Source: Hymenobacter volaticus (GTDB lineage: Bacteria; Bacteroidota; Bacteroidia; Cytophagales; Hymenobacteraceae). Taken from it: DNA of 64,000 bases. The DNA lies in contig NZ_CP095061.1 in the NCBI RefSeq assembly GCF_022921055.1, positions 4,813,501-4,877,500 of the forward strand. Direction: 5' to 3'. Below, in pieces: positions 18,736 to 27,702 of this stretch; position 1 is the stretch's first letter, and each line of letters starts with the position of its first letter. The translations under genes and the position numbers were made by a program. Under the pieces are notes generated by a model that had not been told where the DNA came from, ran no database searches, and saw only the letters and a program-made list of their open reading frames with translations.

Positions 18736-19581
18736 ATGAAGTATTTTTTCTTTTTCCTTCTATTGTGCTTGCCGCAGGCATTGGTAGCGAGTCCGCCTTT
18801 GGAGCCTTTGCAAATTGCCCGCGAATTTGTGGACAAGGATGGCTGGCCCGAAATGAAGGAGCATCTGTGCTGCGAAGCCGAGCAGCAAGCCAAAACGCAA
18901 ACACTCGGCCAGCAGATTCCGGCCCGCTTGCAACGCAGTTGCCAACTGCTACAGCAGGGCGCCAGCACCGCGGTAGTGGCTGTGGAATTGCGCGACTCTT
19001 TGAGCCGCAACGACTTCTATCTGCACTTTGCTAAAGAAGATGATGCGTGGAAGCTGCAAGCCATTCGGAGCTTGTCGATGACGCAGCTTGGGCCACCCAT
19101 GCTGAAGCTGCTAACTACTATGCCTCCCGCCGAAGTCGCCCAGTATAACCAGAAGCATCCCGATGCCGACCACGACTTCACCGTGGGCAACCTTAAGCTC
19201 TGGATTGGCGCCGATGCCGACATCATCGACCATTTCACGCACCACCAAACTGATTTTCAGAAAGTCCTCCGCCTAGTCCAGACGCGCAAATATCTTTCCG
19301 CCGACACAACTGCCGCCAACGAAGCAGCAGCCAACACCGACCCGGAAGTGCGCACTTTGCTCCGCAAGCTCTATATCAGCCGCGTCACGCAGCAGGATAC
19401 TGATTGCAGTTCCTGCATCGAGTTCATCATTGGGGGCCGCATCGACAACACCGTCGGGCTACTTTACCAACCCAAAGCCGCCGACGTACCCAAGATGAAC
19501 CCCGACCGGCTGATTGTCGTCAGGCCCATTGCAAAAGGCTGGTACCTCTACAAAACCACCAGCGTCAACAACTCTCGATAG
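18736..19581 (+). CDS. Secreted protein of unknown function
   Basis: 281 residues from ATG 18736, with a clear signal peptide (MKYFFFFLLLCLPQALVAS). The mature protein has no domain I recognise. It contains LCCEAEQ and a CSSC motif (DTDCSSCIEF), which could form disulphides or bind metal, and ends GGRIDNTVGLLYQP ... GWYLYKTTSV. The pattern 'NDFYLHFAKEDDAWKLQAIRS' resembles NTF2-like accessory folds in which a variable domain senses or binds a small ligand, but this is weak. It is probably periplasmic and transcribed alone, with a palindromic repeat after it. Confidence 0.6.
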   Translation: MKYFFFFLLLCLPQALVASPPLEPLQIAREFVDKDGWPEMKEHLCCEAEQQAKTQTLGQQIPARLQRSCQLLQQGASTAVVAVELRDSLSRNDFYLHFAKEDDAWKLQAIRSLSMTQLGPPMLKLLTTMPPAEVAQYNQKHPDADHDFTVGNLKLWIGADADIIDHFTHHQTDFQKVLRLVQTRKYLSADTTAANEAAANTDPEVRTLLRKLYISRVTQQDTDCSSCIEFIIGGRIDNTVGLLYQPKAADVPKMNPDRLIVVRPIAKGWYLYKTTSVNNSR

Positions 19582-19689
19582 TTAGTAGCTAAAAAGTTAC
19601 TGTTGGTTATGCTGTTTCTAGGACGGCCCTGCTGAACCTAGCATCCGCTTGCCTAAGCCTTTAAAGTGCTGGCACTAAAAAAACGCACT

Positions 19690-19784
19690 GTCATGCTGAG
19701 CGCAGTCGAAGCATCTCGCGTGCTGATGTCTGGTTACTAATCTGGTGTCAGCACGCGAGATGCTTCGGCTCCGCTCAGCATGAC
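19690..19784. repeat. Dispersed palindromic repeat, copy B
   Basis: Arms 19690-19726 and 19748-19784 (37 bases each) are inverted copies with two mismatches, around a 21-base loop. The core TGAGCGCAGTCGAAGCATCT is shared with copy A at 11361-11461. It lies between convergent genes and can serve as a bidirectional terminator. Confidence 0.75.
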
Positions 19785-19813
19785 GGGCAATATGGCAACG
19801 AGTAGTTGTAGAG

Positions 19814-20587
19814 CTAGGTGAGTTGTAGGGTATCGTCTTTCAGCTGAACTCCGGACAGTTTTCGGCGGAGCGATTCACTTATCAGAAAGAAGAGTCGATC
19901 TGCTGCCAGATCGTAGTTGAGCCCTTCAGGGCGAATGTTGGAAACGCAGTTGCGCGCTTCGTCGGTGAGGCCGGGCCGGGGGCCGTAGGTGAAATAGGCA
20001 CCTAGGCTGTCGGGCGAGCTGAGGCCGGGCCGTTCGCCAATCAGAATCAAGGCGAGTTGCGCCCGCAGTAGTTCGCCTATTTCATCCCCGATTGCCACCC
20101 GGGCCTGCGTTGCGAGTACGAGCGGCGCCACTCGCAAACCTGCTTGCTGCAGCTTAGGCAAAAGCCGTTGCAACAACGGTACGGCGTGCATATTCACTGC
20201 CTCGGCCGATAGGCCGTCGGCTAAGATAAAGGCGACATCAAAGTCTTGAGGACCATGTTCTTTCAACAGCGCATGAGCTTCTTCGTGCAGTTGCCGCCCT
20301 AAGTCTGGGCGTTGCAGATACTCTTGCCGGTCGTGGGCTTTGCTGCGAACTTGTAGCACGGGCAATTGCAAAGGCGCCAAATCTGCGAGCAGTTTGTCGG
20401 GGACCAGGGCCGAGTATACAGCATCGCGGGCGTGCGCGTGGGCTAACCGAAAAGCCAGCGCCTCACGGAGGGGCACACTGGTACCAGTCCGGCCAAGTGC
20501 TATGCGAGCAGCCGTATACGCTTTTAGCGTTGCCCACGGATCAGGAGCCGGGTTTTCGGGGTGATAAGGCGCGGGTAGTTCGTCCAT
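19814..20587 (-). CDS. eutC: Ethanolamine ammonia-lyase small (light) subunit
   Basis: 257 residues, full length for EutC. Family hallmarks are ARIALGRTGTSVPLREAL, FRLAHAHARDAV, VAFILADGLSAEAV, RVAIGDEIGELL and the C-terminal LIGERPGLSSPDSLGAYF with ARNCVSNIRPEGL. EutC pairs with EutB to form the adenosylcobalamin-dependent enzyme that splits ethanolamine to acetaldehyde and ammonia in the cytoplasm. EutB is usually encoded directly upstream; here the upstream neighbour on the same strand is a trehalase 129 bp away, and no eutB occurs in the window. Either eutB is elsewhere or this is a remnant. Confidence 0.9.
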   Translation of the reverse strand: MDELPAPYHPENPAPDPWATLKAYTAARIALGRTGTSVPLREALAFRLAHAHARDAVYSALVPDKLLADLAPLQLPVLQVRSKAHDRQEYLQRPDLGRQLHEEAHALLKEHGPQDFDVAFILADGLSAEAVNMHAVPLLQRLLPKLQQAGLRVAPLVLATQARVAIGDEIGELLRAQLALILIGERPGLSSPDSLGAYFTYGPRPGLTDEARNCVSNIRPEGLNYDLAADRLFFLISESLRRKLSGVQLKDDTLQLT

Positions 20588-20715
20588 AACTCTATAATGC
20601 TCTCCTTCTTACCTACTTGATGATTGAAGAACAAGCTTTGAATTAAGGTGGCCGCAAACAAGTAACGACCTGTGTCGCTAGCGCAAGATCAGCTATGCAG
20701 TCTCAGCGCTCTGTC

Positions 20716-22362
20716 CTACTGGTTGTTAGGCTGCGGACGGGCAGAGCGGTTGAGTAGGTTAAGCAACACCCCGTTGGTCCAGCCGAAGCCGTCTTGCAGC
20801 GGATACTCGCCGCCCCCGGCAGGGAGATGCGTGTCGGTGACGTTGTACTTCTCTAGTAGCTTACCGGTTTGCTGGAACACGCGCGTGTTTAGGCGCACCC
20901 AACGGACAGTGATAGTATCGGCGAGGGGTTTCTGGTTGTAGCGAGTAAGACCTTGCACGGCCATGTATTGCAACGGTGCCCAGGCATTGGGCGCGTCCCA
21001 CTGCTGGCCGCTGGTGTTGAGGGTGGTAAGCAGCCCACCATCTTTCAAGAAATCAGCTTTGAGGCCAGCGGCTACTTGGCTTGCTTGGCGCGCGGTAGCT
21101 ACGCCAAAAGCCAGCGGATACACTCCCGCCATCGTGCGAATAGCGGCGGGACGCTTCTGCGTGAAATCGTAGTCGGTGAACCACCCAACAGCCTTATTCC
21201 AATTGTAGCGCTGAATGGCACTGCGGCGCTTTTTCGCTTTCTGCTGCCACGTACGAGCCGCAGTGCTCTGGCCTTGCACCGTGTAGGAGCGAGCCACGGT
21301 TTCTTCCAGCGCCAGCATCAAGCAGTTCAAATCGACGGGCACCAGTTCGGTGGTGCGGATAGACCCTAACGTGCCGTCGGCTCCAAACCAGCGGGTACTG
21401 AAGTCCCAGCCGGAAGCTGCCGCGGCCCGAACATCGCGGTAAAACTGTGAAGGTAGACGCGTGCTTTTGCGGGCCGCATCCACATCAATGCCATACGATT
21501 CTTCCCGCGGCTCGGTGCTTTCGTCCCAGTACCGGTTCAGCAATTCGCCGCCGGGCATGCGCATCACGCGGCGCGTGGCAGTGCCAGGCTTCAGCGAATC
21601 GGCACCCGCCATCCAGTAAGCATACTCGCGCAGCAGTTGCGGCTGGTAGCGCACCAGCACCGAGTCGCCTTGCTCCTGGGCCAGCAGCTGCACCATCAAC
21701 GAAAAAAATGGGGGCTGCGAGCGGGTAAGGTAGTAGGTGCGGTTGCCGTTGGGAATGAAGCCGTAGCGGTTGAGCAGGTAGGCGAAGTTATCGGTCATGT
21801 TGCGGATCAGGGTGGTCCGGTGGGCTTCGCGCAAGCCGAGCATCGTGAAATAGGAGTCCCAGTAGTACACCTCCCGGAACCGACCGCCCGGCACCAGATA
21901 TGGCCGCGGCAGTAGCAGCAACGACGAATAGCGAGACACCGAATCGAGGGGACGGCGTTGGAGCACCCGCCACAGCGTATCGAGGTGCAGCCGTAGGCCA
22001 GTTGCTATATTGCTACGATAAGTGGTCGTGTCGGTGTTGGGCAGCTGGAAGCGGTCCTTTACGAAAGTCGTCAGGTTGAAGCCCGGCTGAGTGCGTTGCT
22101 GCTCGTAGTCGGCGACGATGCGGGCGGGCGTATCGCGGCGGGGTACCATATCCACGAACGTCTTATTATCGGGAAATATCCGACCTAGCTGCACGGCCTC
22201 AAACAAGCCAGGGTAAAGCTGCCGGGGAGTGGGCGGTAGTTGGGCTGCTGCCCGCAAACAGATGCAGCAACAGCAGAAGCAAACAAGCAATAGATTTCGC
22301 ACGGCACAAGGGGGAATGGTATACCTTAAAGTACGAAAGTAGAGCCGTAATTGGCCATACAC
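20716..22362 (-). CDS. treA: Secreted trehalase (glycoside hydrolase family 37)
   Basis: Up to 548 residues. Both trehalase signatures are present: PGGRFREVYYWDSYFTMLGL and QWDAPNAWAPLQYM. The likely acid Asp lies in SGWDFSTRWF and the base Glu in GGGEYPLQDGFGWTNG. It hydrolyses trehalose to two glucoses, in the periplasm or outside. The reading frame opens with a GTG at 22362, but the signal peptide (RNLLLVCFCCCCICLRAAAQ) fits better with a GTG at 22302; there is no in-frame ATG in this part, so the start is uncertain. It precedes eutC on the same strand without obvious functional link. Confidence 0.88.
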   Translation of the reverse strand: MYGQLRLYFRTLRYTIPPCAVRNLLLVCFCCCCICLRAAAQLPPTPRQLYPGLFEAVQLGRIFPDNKTFVDMVPRRDTPARIVADYEQQRTQPGFNLTTFVKDRFQLPNTDTTTYRSNIATGLRLHLDTLWRVLQRRPLDSVSRYSSLLLLPRPYLVPGGRFREVYYWDSYFTMLGLREAHRTTLIRNMTDNFAYLLNRYGFIPNGNRTYYLTRSQPPFFSLMVQLLAQEQGDSVLVRYQPQLLREYAYWMAGADSLKPGTATRRVMRMPGGELLNRYWDESTEPREESYGIDVDAARKSTRLPSQFYRDVRAAAASGWDFSTRWFGADGTLGSIRTTELVPVDLNCLMLALEETVARSYTVQGQSTAARTWQQKAKKRRSAIQRYNWNKAVGWFTDYDFTQKRPAAIRTMAGVYPLAFGVATARQASQVAAGLKADFLKDGGLLTTLNTSGQQWDAPNAWAPLQYMAVQGLTRYNQKPLADTITVRWVRLNTRVFQQTGKLLEKYNVTDTHLPAGGGEYPLQDGFGWTNGVLLNLLNRSARPQPNNQ

Positions 22363-22483
22363 CTCCCGAACCCATACTCTGCGCCCTGCTTGGATCTACT
22401 TGAATTTCTTGCCATTGAATCAACTAACCAAGTGCCGCCTAGGCAAATACCCTGTACCTTTTACCCACTTATTGTCCACTGAT

Positions 22484-22891
22484 TTAGTGCAGCCCCGGAC
22501 GTTGCTGTTGCAGCCAAATGTAAGCCGACGCCACATCATCGAAAGTGCCAATAACAGGATGTTGGATATTCATCAGGACGGTTTCGGAGGCTTGCCGGGC
22601 AGCAAAGTTGCGCGAAAACACCCACGCAATATGCTGTAGGCCCGCCCGCAGCATTTCCTCTAACCACCAAACGCCCCACAACGACAGCTCCACGCTGGTG
22701 CGGGTGATATTGGAATTGTCGTTGAGGATTTTGTGGCAGGGCCACGCCCGTAGCGCTTCCAGCATCAGCATACAGGCCGCCCGCGAGCTTTCTTGGTTGT
22801 GTTCCCCTTGCCAATCAACATATAGCCAATTGTTGGTCGAATCGTAACTGATGGTAATTCCTTCGGCGGCAAGTACGGGTTGAAGCTGCAT
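22484..22891 (-). CDS. STAS-like small protein, unknown function
   Basis: 135 residues from ATG 22891, no signal peptide, cytosolic. The order of segments (ITISYDSTNNWLYVDWQG, then a helix, CHKILNDNSNITRTSVEL, WGVWWLEEMLRAGLQHIAW, then VASAYIWLQQ) follows the alternating strand-helix layout of STAS/SpoIIAA-like domains common in Hymenobacter. The protein at 27703-28170 has the same layout, so the two are probably distant paralogues. A regulatory role is conceivable but not shown. Confidence 0.55.
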   Translation of the reverse strand: MQLQPVLAAEGITISYDSTNNWLYVDWQGEHNQESSRAACMLMLEALRAWPCHKILNDNSNITRTSVELSLWGVWWLEEMLRAGLQHIAWVFSRNFAARQASETVLMNIQHPVIGTFDDVASAYIWLQQQRPGLH

Positions 22892-23196
22892 ACACTGCCT
22901 TTACAAACCAGCACGTACGGTTGTGCTAGCGAGGCACTAGTAAAGATAAAAGGTTGAGCTAGCAAAAAACCAAGGACTATAAGCCAGTTGTTTTTTGTTC
23001 CTTCCAAAGTCTAGCATCTAATGAAAAACACCAAACAAATTGGTCAGGCAATGGAGCTACTGCCCGATCTATAGGTTGAAAAGCAACCTAGCCACGTACC
23101 TTATGCACGGTTTCACACTTTCGAGGAATAGCTGGCCAAGAGGTTTGCAGAAAACTGCCAGCCGCTTTCAAACAACTATTCTGCTAGCTGTTAAGT
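22892..23196. other. Divergent intergenic region
   Basis: About 305 bases between the STAS-like gene and ndh, holding the promoters of both. No hairpin, repeat or RNA gene was recognised. Confidence 0.4.
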
Positions 23197-24558
23197 ATGA
23201 AGCAGCAACTAATGCGCAGCTCAATGGAAGAACTAGCCAAAATAGAACAAGTTGGCAAACCCCGGGTGGTAATTGTGGGAGGTGGCTTCGGCGGCCTGGA
23301 ACTCGCCAAAGCCCTGCGCGACACCAACATGCAAGTGGTGCTGGTTGACAAGCAGAACTACCACACGTTTCAGCCTTTGATGTACCAGGTGGCCACGGCC
23401 GGCTTGGAAGCATCGGCTATTATCTCACCGTTTCGCAAGATTCTCAAAGACCAAGACAACCTTAGCTTTCGCATGGCCGAGGTGTTACACGTCGATACCG
23501 CCGCGCAGGTTCTGAAAACCTCGATTGGCCTGATTCACTACGACCACCTAGTTATTGCCACCGGCGCCACCACCAATTACTTCGGCGACGAAGAAATGGC
23601 GCGGCATTCGGTGGCCATCAAGAGCGTGGAAGACGCGGTAGAGCTACGCAACACCGTGCTTTCCAACTTCGAAAAAGCCCTGCAGGTCGGCGACCGGGAG
23701 CAGCTCAACAGCTTGCTCGACTTCGTGATTGTGGGTGGCGGCCCAACCGGCGTGGAAGTGGCTGGCGCATTAAGTGAGCTGCGCAAGCACATTTTCCCGA
23801 AAGACTACCGGGATATTGACTTCCGGGAAATGGATATCTGCCTGATTCAGAGTGGTGATTCGCTGCTCAAGGGCATGTCTAAGGAAGCATCTGAGAAGGC
23901 GCTGGAATACCTGCAGGAATTTGGGGTGAAGGTGCTGCTCGACCGGCGGGTGAAATCTTACGACGGCTACACCGTTACGCTCAACACCGGCGAAAAGCTG
24001 ATTACGCGCACCCTGATCTGGGCAGCCGGCGTGGCCGGCGCCCCCATCGAAGGCATTCGCCCGGAAAGCATCCGCAAAGGCAACCGATACACAGTAAACG
24101 TCTACAACCAAATAGCGGGCTACACCAACGTCTACGCCATCGGCGACATTGCCGCCATGATTACGGAGGAGTACCCGGAGGGTCACCCCATGGTAGCGCA
24201 GCCCGCTATTCAGCAAGGCAAGCTGCTCGGTGAGAACCTCACGCGCCAACTCGCCGGCGAGCCAATGCGGCCTTTCCGGTACCACGACCAAGGAGCTATG
24301 GCTACCATTGGCCGTAACCATGCCGTAGCCGACCTTAAGCTAGGTGGCAAAGAATGGAAAACGCAGGGCTTTTTTGCGTGGTTGATGTGGGTGTTTGTGC
24401 ACTTGATTGCCCTGGTAGGGTTCCGCAACCGCTTGGCCGTGTTCATGAACTGGACTACTAGCTACTTCAGCCAAGAGCGCGGCTCACGTTATATCCTGGG
24501 CAAGCGGCGCGAACCCGTGCCAGCCGAAGATCCGGCCGCCAGCAAAGTGGTTGCCTAA
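23197..24558 (+). CDS. ndh: Type II NADH dehydrogenase (NDH-2)
   Basis: 453 residues from ATG 23197. Two dinucleotide-binding motifs are visible: VVIVGGGFGGLELAKAL for FAD near residue 25 and VIVGGGPTGVEVAGAL for NADH in the middle. YHTFQPLMYQVATAGL and the C-terminal TNVYAIGDIAAM with MVAQPAIQQGK are standard for NDH-2, a single-subunit, non-proton-pumping enzyme that passes electrons from NADH to quinone. A hydrophobic helix near the end (FFAWLMWVFVHLIALVG) anchors it to the inner membrane. Its stop overlaps by three bases that of the convergent transporter gene. Confidence 0.92.
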   Translation: MKQQLMRSSMEELAKIEQVGKPRVVIVGGGFGGLELAKALRDTNMQVVLVDKQNYHTFQPLMYQVATAGLEASAIISPFRKILKDQDNLSFRMAEVLHVDTAAQVLKTSIGLIHYDHLVIATGATTNYFGDEEMARHSVAIKSVEDAVELRNTVLSNFEKALQVGDREQLNSLLDFVIVGGGPTGVEVAGALSELRKHIFPKDYRDIDFREMDICLIQSGDSLLKGMSKEASEKALEYLQEFGVKVLLDRRVKSYDGYTVTLNTGEKLITRTLIWAAGVAGAPIEGIRPESIRKGNRYTVNVYNQIAGYTNVYAIGDIAAMITEEYPEGHPMVAQPAIQQGKLLGENLTRQLAGEPMRPFRYHDQGAMATIGRNHAVADLKLGGKEWKTQGFFAWLMWVFVHLIALVGFRNRLAVFMNWTTSYFSQERGSRYILGKRREPVPAEDPAASKVVA

Positions 24559-25532
24559 CGGGCTACAGCGTGTGGCTTCGGTGATGCGCTGTGCTGCACG
24601 AAACAAGGCTCGACAAACACATGTCGAACATCGGGGCAGTGATTCCGAACAGCTGCTTCCAGGCGGCCAACGGCTTCAGTGAGTTGCTTTGCTGTTAGAG
24701 TTGGCTGGAACTCGACGCGCAGCACCAGCAGAATTTCGTGCGGACTCAGGTACGATGAAAGTGGCGCATCGGTAGCCACCACGGCGGCGTCGGCACTCAC
24801 TAGCGTGGTTACTTCTTGTAGCATAGCCGCCTCAGCAGGTTCGCCAAGCAACAAGCTCTTGTTTTCGCGCAGCAACAATCCCGCAACCACCAACAAAATC
24901 ACACCGATGAGCAACGACGCAACGCCATCGAGGGCAGGCTTGTTGAAGTAATGGCTCAGAAAAACTCCTAGAAATGCCACCAGCAGGCCGAGCAGATCGG
25001 CGGCATCTTCGAAGAGCACGACAAAAGTAGAAGGGTCTTTGCTGCTGCGAAAAGCCCGCCAGAAGCTTTGTCCTTTGCGCTGGGCATTGAACGTGCGACG
25101 CGCTACGAGGAACGAGGCGCCATCGAAGAGGAAGGCCAGCCCCAATACCACGTAGTTCCAGAGGGGGTTGCCCATAGGAGTTGGGTGGCGCAGATGCTCG
25201 ATACCCTCATACACGGAAATACCGCCCCCAATTGCGAAAATGAAGATGGCAACAATAAAAGACCAGAAATACAGCTCTCGGCCGTAGCCGAAGGGCCGCC
25301 CTTCGTGGGCTGGCCGCTGGCTTTTGCGCAAGCCCAGCAGCAACAACCACTCGTTGGCAGTATCTACTACGGAATGGATGCCTTCGGCTAGCATGGCAGA
25401 GCTACCCGTGAAGCCAGCCGCTATGAATTTGATGATGGCAATAGCCAAGTTGGCGGCCAGAGCTGCTACAATAGCAACTTTAGATGAAGGCGGCTCGGCA
25501 GTAGGAGCGGTAGAAGCAGGCGCGTTGGACAC
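24555..25532 (-). CDS. Cation diffusion facilitator transporter
   Basis: About 325 residues with six predicted membrane helices. The first metal site reads HSVVDTANE and the second region EDAADLLG, the acidic variant seen in the SLC30A9-like branch of CDF exporters, rather than the classical second HxxxD. A soluble C-terminal domain (residues 250-325) ends in a His-containing tail. It should export Zn, Co or Mn from the cytoplasm; the ion is not certain. I favour the GTG at 25532 as start, since the longer reading from 25559 adds residues without homology. It converges with ndh, with overlapping stop codons. Confidence 0.82.
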   Translation of the reverse strand: MSNAPASTAPTAEPPSSKVAIVAALAANLAIAIIKFIAAGFTGSSAMLAEGIHSVVDTANEWLLLLGLRKSQRPAHEGRPFGYGRELYFWSFIVAIFIFAIGGGISVYEGIEHLRHPTPMGNPLWNYVVLGLAFLFDGASFLVARRTFNAQRKGQSFWRAFRSSKDPSTFVVLFEDAADLLGLLVAFLGVFLSHYFNKPALDGVASLLIGVILLVVAGLLLRENKSLLLGEPAEAAMLQEVTTLVSADAAVVATDAPLSSYLSPHEILLVLRVEFQPTLTAKQLTEAVGRLEAAVRNHCPDVRHVFVEPCFVQHSASPKPHAVAR

Positions 25533-25686
25533 GAAAACAGCAGGAAAGCAGATAACCAAAAGCGGAAAGCAATTGCTCCGCCTAGGCTACTACGGCTTCC
25601 GGCGCACCAGAGGTGTTGTCGAGGTGGTATTCCGCGAGGTTTCTGCTTTTCATTCACAAGCCACTAACCCGTACTCTACTAACGCG

Positions 25687-25748
25687 TCATGCCGAGCTTG
25701 CCAAGCAGTCCACCCACACGGGCAGATTGCTTGGTAAGCTCGGCATGA
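25687..25748. repeat. Dispersed palindromic repeat, type C
   Basis: The 21 bases at 25687-25707 (TCATGCCGAGCTTGCCAAGC, then A) pair with 25728-25748, with one mismatch, around a 20-base loop. It is related in style to copies A and B (TCATGC-GAGC start) but has a different core. It lies between the cupin gene end and the CDF start. Confidence 0.65.
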
Positions 25749-25776
25749 TGCCTTGAGATAGAGAATGAAGCGTGAC

Positions 25777-26280
25777 CTAGCGGCCGAAATCGTCTTGTAC
25801 GCGCACGATGTCGTCTTCGTCGGAAGGGTTGGAAGCGTCGGTGTGCTGCCAGATTTCAGCTAGTACGCCCCACGAGTCGAGGCCGACGAGGCGGTGCCGC
25901 TCACCTTGCTTGAGCGTGATTAGCTCACCAGGCTCGTAGATGCGGAGTTCTCCTTCTTCGTCGGTGTTGCTGGTGACTACGCCAACGGGTCCTTGCAATA
26001 CTTTCCATACTTCGGCACGCCGGTGGTGGTACTGCCACGACAACCGCTTCTGCGGGGCCACAATCAGAATTTTAGGGCTTAGCTTGCCCGAAATTCGCAA
26101 ATCATCTACTGGCATTCCTTCGAAATACGTGTCGGCAAAGGCAGGAGCCTGCGTCTCGTCAATCACGAAGAAACCACCCCATGGTCGGGTTTGGTCCTGC
26201 TTGTCGATGGAGAAGCCCAACCGCGTGAGGCGTTCCTCCATGTCCTGAAACAGCATTTGCTTTTGATTTTCGCTACTCAT
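25777..26280 (-). CDS. Mannose-6-phosphate isomerase-type cupin protein
   Basis: 167 residues from ATG 26280. The protein matches the C-terminal cupin of type II phosphomannose isomerases: RPWGGFFVI, SPKILIVAPQKRLSWQYHHR, RAEVWKVLQGPVGVV, then EPGELITLKQGERHRLVG and EIWQHTDASNPSDEDDIVR. Metal-binding His (YHHR), Glu (AEVW) and a later His (RHRL) are in place. Such stand-alone cupins are annotated as mannose-6-phosphate isomerase-like; enzymatic activity is uncertain without the usual partner domain. It is cytosolic. It is the only gene here with a link to nucleotide-sugar or mannose metabolism. Confidence 0.75.
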   Translation of the reverse strand: MSSENQKQMLFQDMEERLTRLGFSIDKQDQTRPWGGFFVIDETQAPAFADTYFEGMPVDDLRISGKLSPKILIVAPQKRLSWQYHHRRAEVWKVLQGPVGVVTSNTDEEGELRIYEPGELITLKQGERHRLVGLDSWGVLAEIWQHTDASNPSDEDDIVRVQDDFGR

Positions 26281-26445
26281 ACTCCAGATGATAGTGTGGT
26301 GTGGGGAAGAGGCTACTGCGCTAAGCGCATTTCACTTATACGCTTCAAAAGTACGTATCCTGAGGAATTAAGGGTTGTATATTCTTACTTCCCCTCTAAC
26401 ACTGTCTTGGTTTCGACCTAGACAACCGGGTGTTCTGCTTCGTGT

Positions 26446-27528
26446 TTATACTCCTTTAGGCACTTCAATATAAAAGGTGGTGCCTTCGCCTTCTTCACTT
26501 TCAAACCAAATGCGCCCTTCGTGCAGCAGCACAATGGTGCGCACAATGGACATGCCGAGCCCAGTGCTTTTCTCGCCGCGCAAACCCGGACGGCGAGCCC
26601 TAGTAAACCGCTCGAATAGCTCGCCCTGTACATCAGTAGGAATCCCGATGCCGTCGTCGGCCACTGTTGCCAACACATGATCGGCGCTTTCGCGCAGGCC
26701 TACTCGAATGTGTCCGCCCGCCGGGGTGAATTTGATGGCATTGCCCACCAAATTGTTTAGCACCTGCATAAACTTGTTTTCGTCGATGCTGGCGTAGATG
26801 GTGGCGGCTGATGCTTCCAGGCTGAAAGTCAGGCCCAGGGTTAATTCCGTGCGCTGGTAGTTATCGACCATGATACCCACGCGTTCCACTAGGTTCACTC
26901 GCTCCCGCTTCAGTTCCACGTTGGAAGACTCGAAAAACTCGTTGTCTACAAAATCGTGGATCATGTCGACACTTTCGCCGCAAGTAACCATGATGACGCG
27001 TAACAATTCGTGCAGATGTGGGTCGGGGTGCTCTTGTAATTGCTGGTTAAGTTGCCCAGTCATGCTCTGCATCAGCCGCAACGGGCCCGCTAGGTCGTGC
27101 GAGAGAATTTCAAGCGTGGAATTTTTCTTGGTGTTAAACTTCTCTGCGTTTTGCGAATATGCCTTCTCGACGGTTATGTCATCAATGAAGCCCGATAGCG
27201 TGTCGTGGCCGTTATCGGGCCGGTAATAGGCCCGCACGCAAAGCCATTGCACTTCCTCTCCGGGGCCAAGCAGCCGCAATTCCACGTTCTCGCGCAAGAG
27301 GCCTTGGCTGAGCCGCGCAAAGCAGTCGGCCGCGTAATCACGGTCGTCGGGATGCAAGCGTGCGAGCAGGTCGGGCAACTCCTCGTTTACCTGCTCCCGG
27401 TGGCCGTTCCACATCCGCTCGTAGGCCGGGTTCACGTACGTGACACGCTGACTAGCTAGGTCGTACACAAAGAAAACAGAAGGAAGTTCTTCTATCAGGT
27501 GCTGAAACTGAACGACGTGGTCGGGCAT
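26446..27528 (-). CDS. Cytosolic PAS-domain sensor histidine kinase
   Basis: 360 residues from ATG 27528. An N-terminal PAS domain (FVYDLASQRVTYVNPAYERMW ... LHPDDRDYAADCF) with a PAC-like end is followed by a HisKA segment (LEILSHDLAGPLRLMQSM, phospho-acceptor His in SHDL) and an HATPase domain: N box NNLVGNAIKFTPAGG, VADDGIGI, and STGLGMSIVR. There is no membrane helix, so it senses something inside the cell. No response regulator gene is adjacent; its partner is unknown. It has the same SHDL-type HisKA as the larger kinase at 42583-44440. Confidence 0.87.
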   Translation of the reverse strand: MPDHVVQFQHLIEELPSVFFVYDLASQRVTYVNPAYERMWNGHREQVNEELPDLLARLHPDDRDYAADCFARLSQGLLRENVELRLLGPGEEVQWLCVRAYYRPDNGHDTLSGFIDDITVEKAYSQNAEKFNTKKNSTLEILSHDLAGPLRLMQSMTGQLNQQLQEHPDPHLHELLRVIMVTCGESVDMIHDFVDNEFFESSNVELKRERVNLVERVGIMVDNYQRTELTLGLTFSLEASAATIYASIDENKFMQVLNNLVGNAIKFTPAGGHIRVGLRESADHVLATVADDGIGIPTDVQGELFERFTRARRPGLRGEKSTGLGMSIVRTIVLLHEGRIWFESEEGEGTTFYIEVPKGV

Positions 27529-27702
27529 TGCAGCCGAGAGTGAAAGATGAGAGGAAAGTAGAAATTACACTTGAGCTTACCAGATTTCAGACAAACCAAA
27601 TCTTGGTGCGGAAGTTGCCCCTTCACTCCAATAACCTGTATGCCGTTCCTGCACGCTAAGCACCCTATGAACAGCCAGTTAGAAAAGTAAATATAGCTCA
27701 GC

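Noticed and set aside
11292..25748. CRISPR array from repeated hairpins
   Set aside because: Repeats are kilobases apart, inverted rather than direct, with no regular spacers or cas genes.
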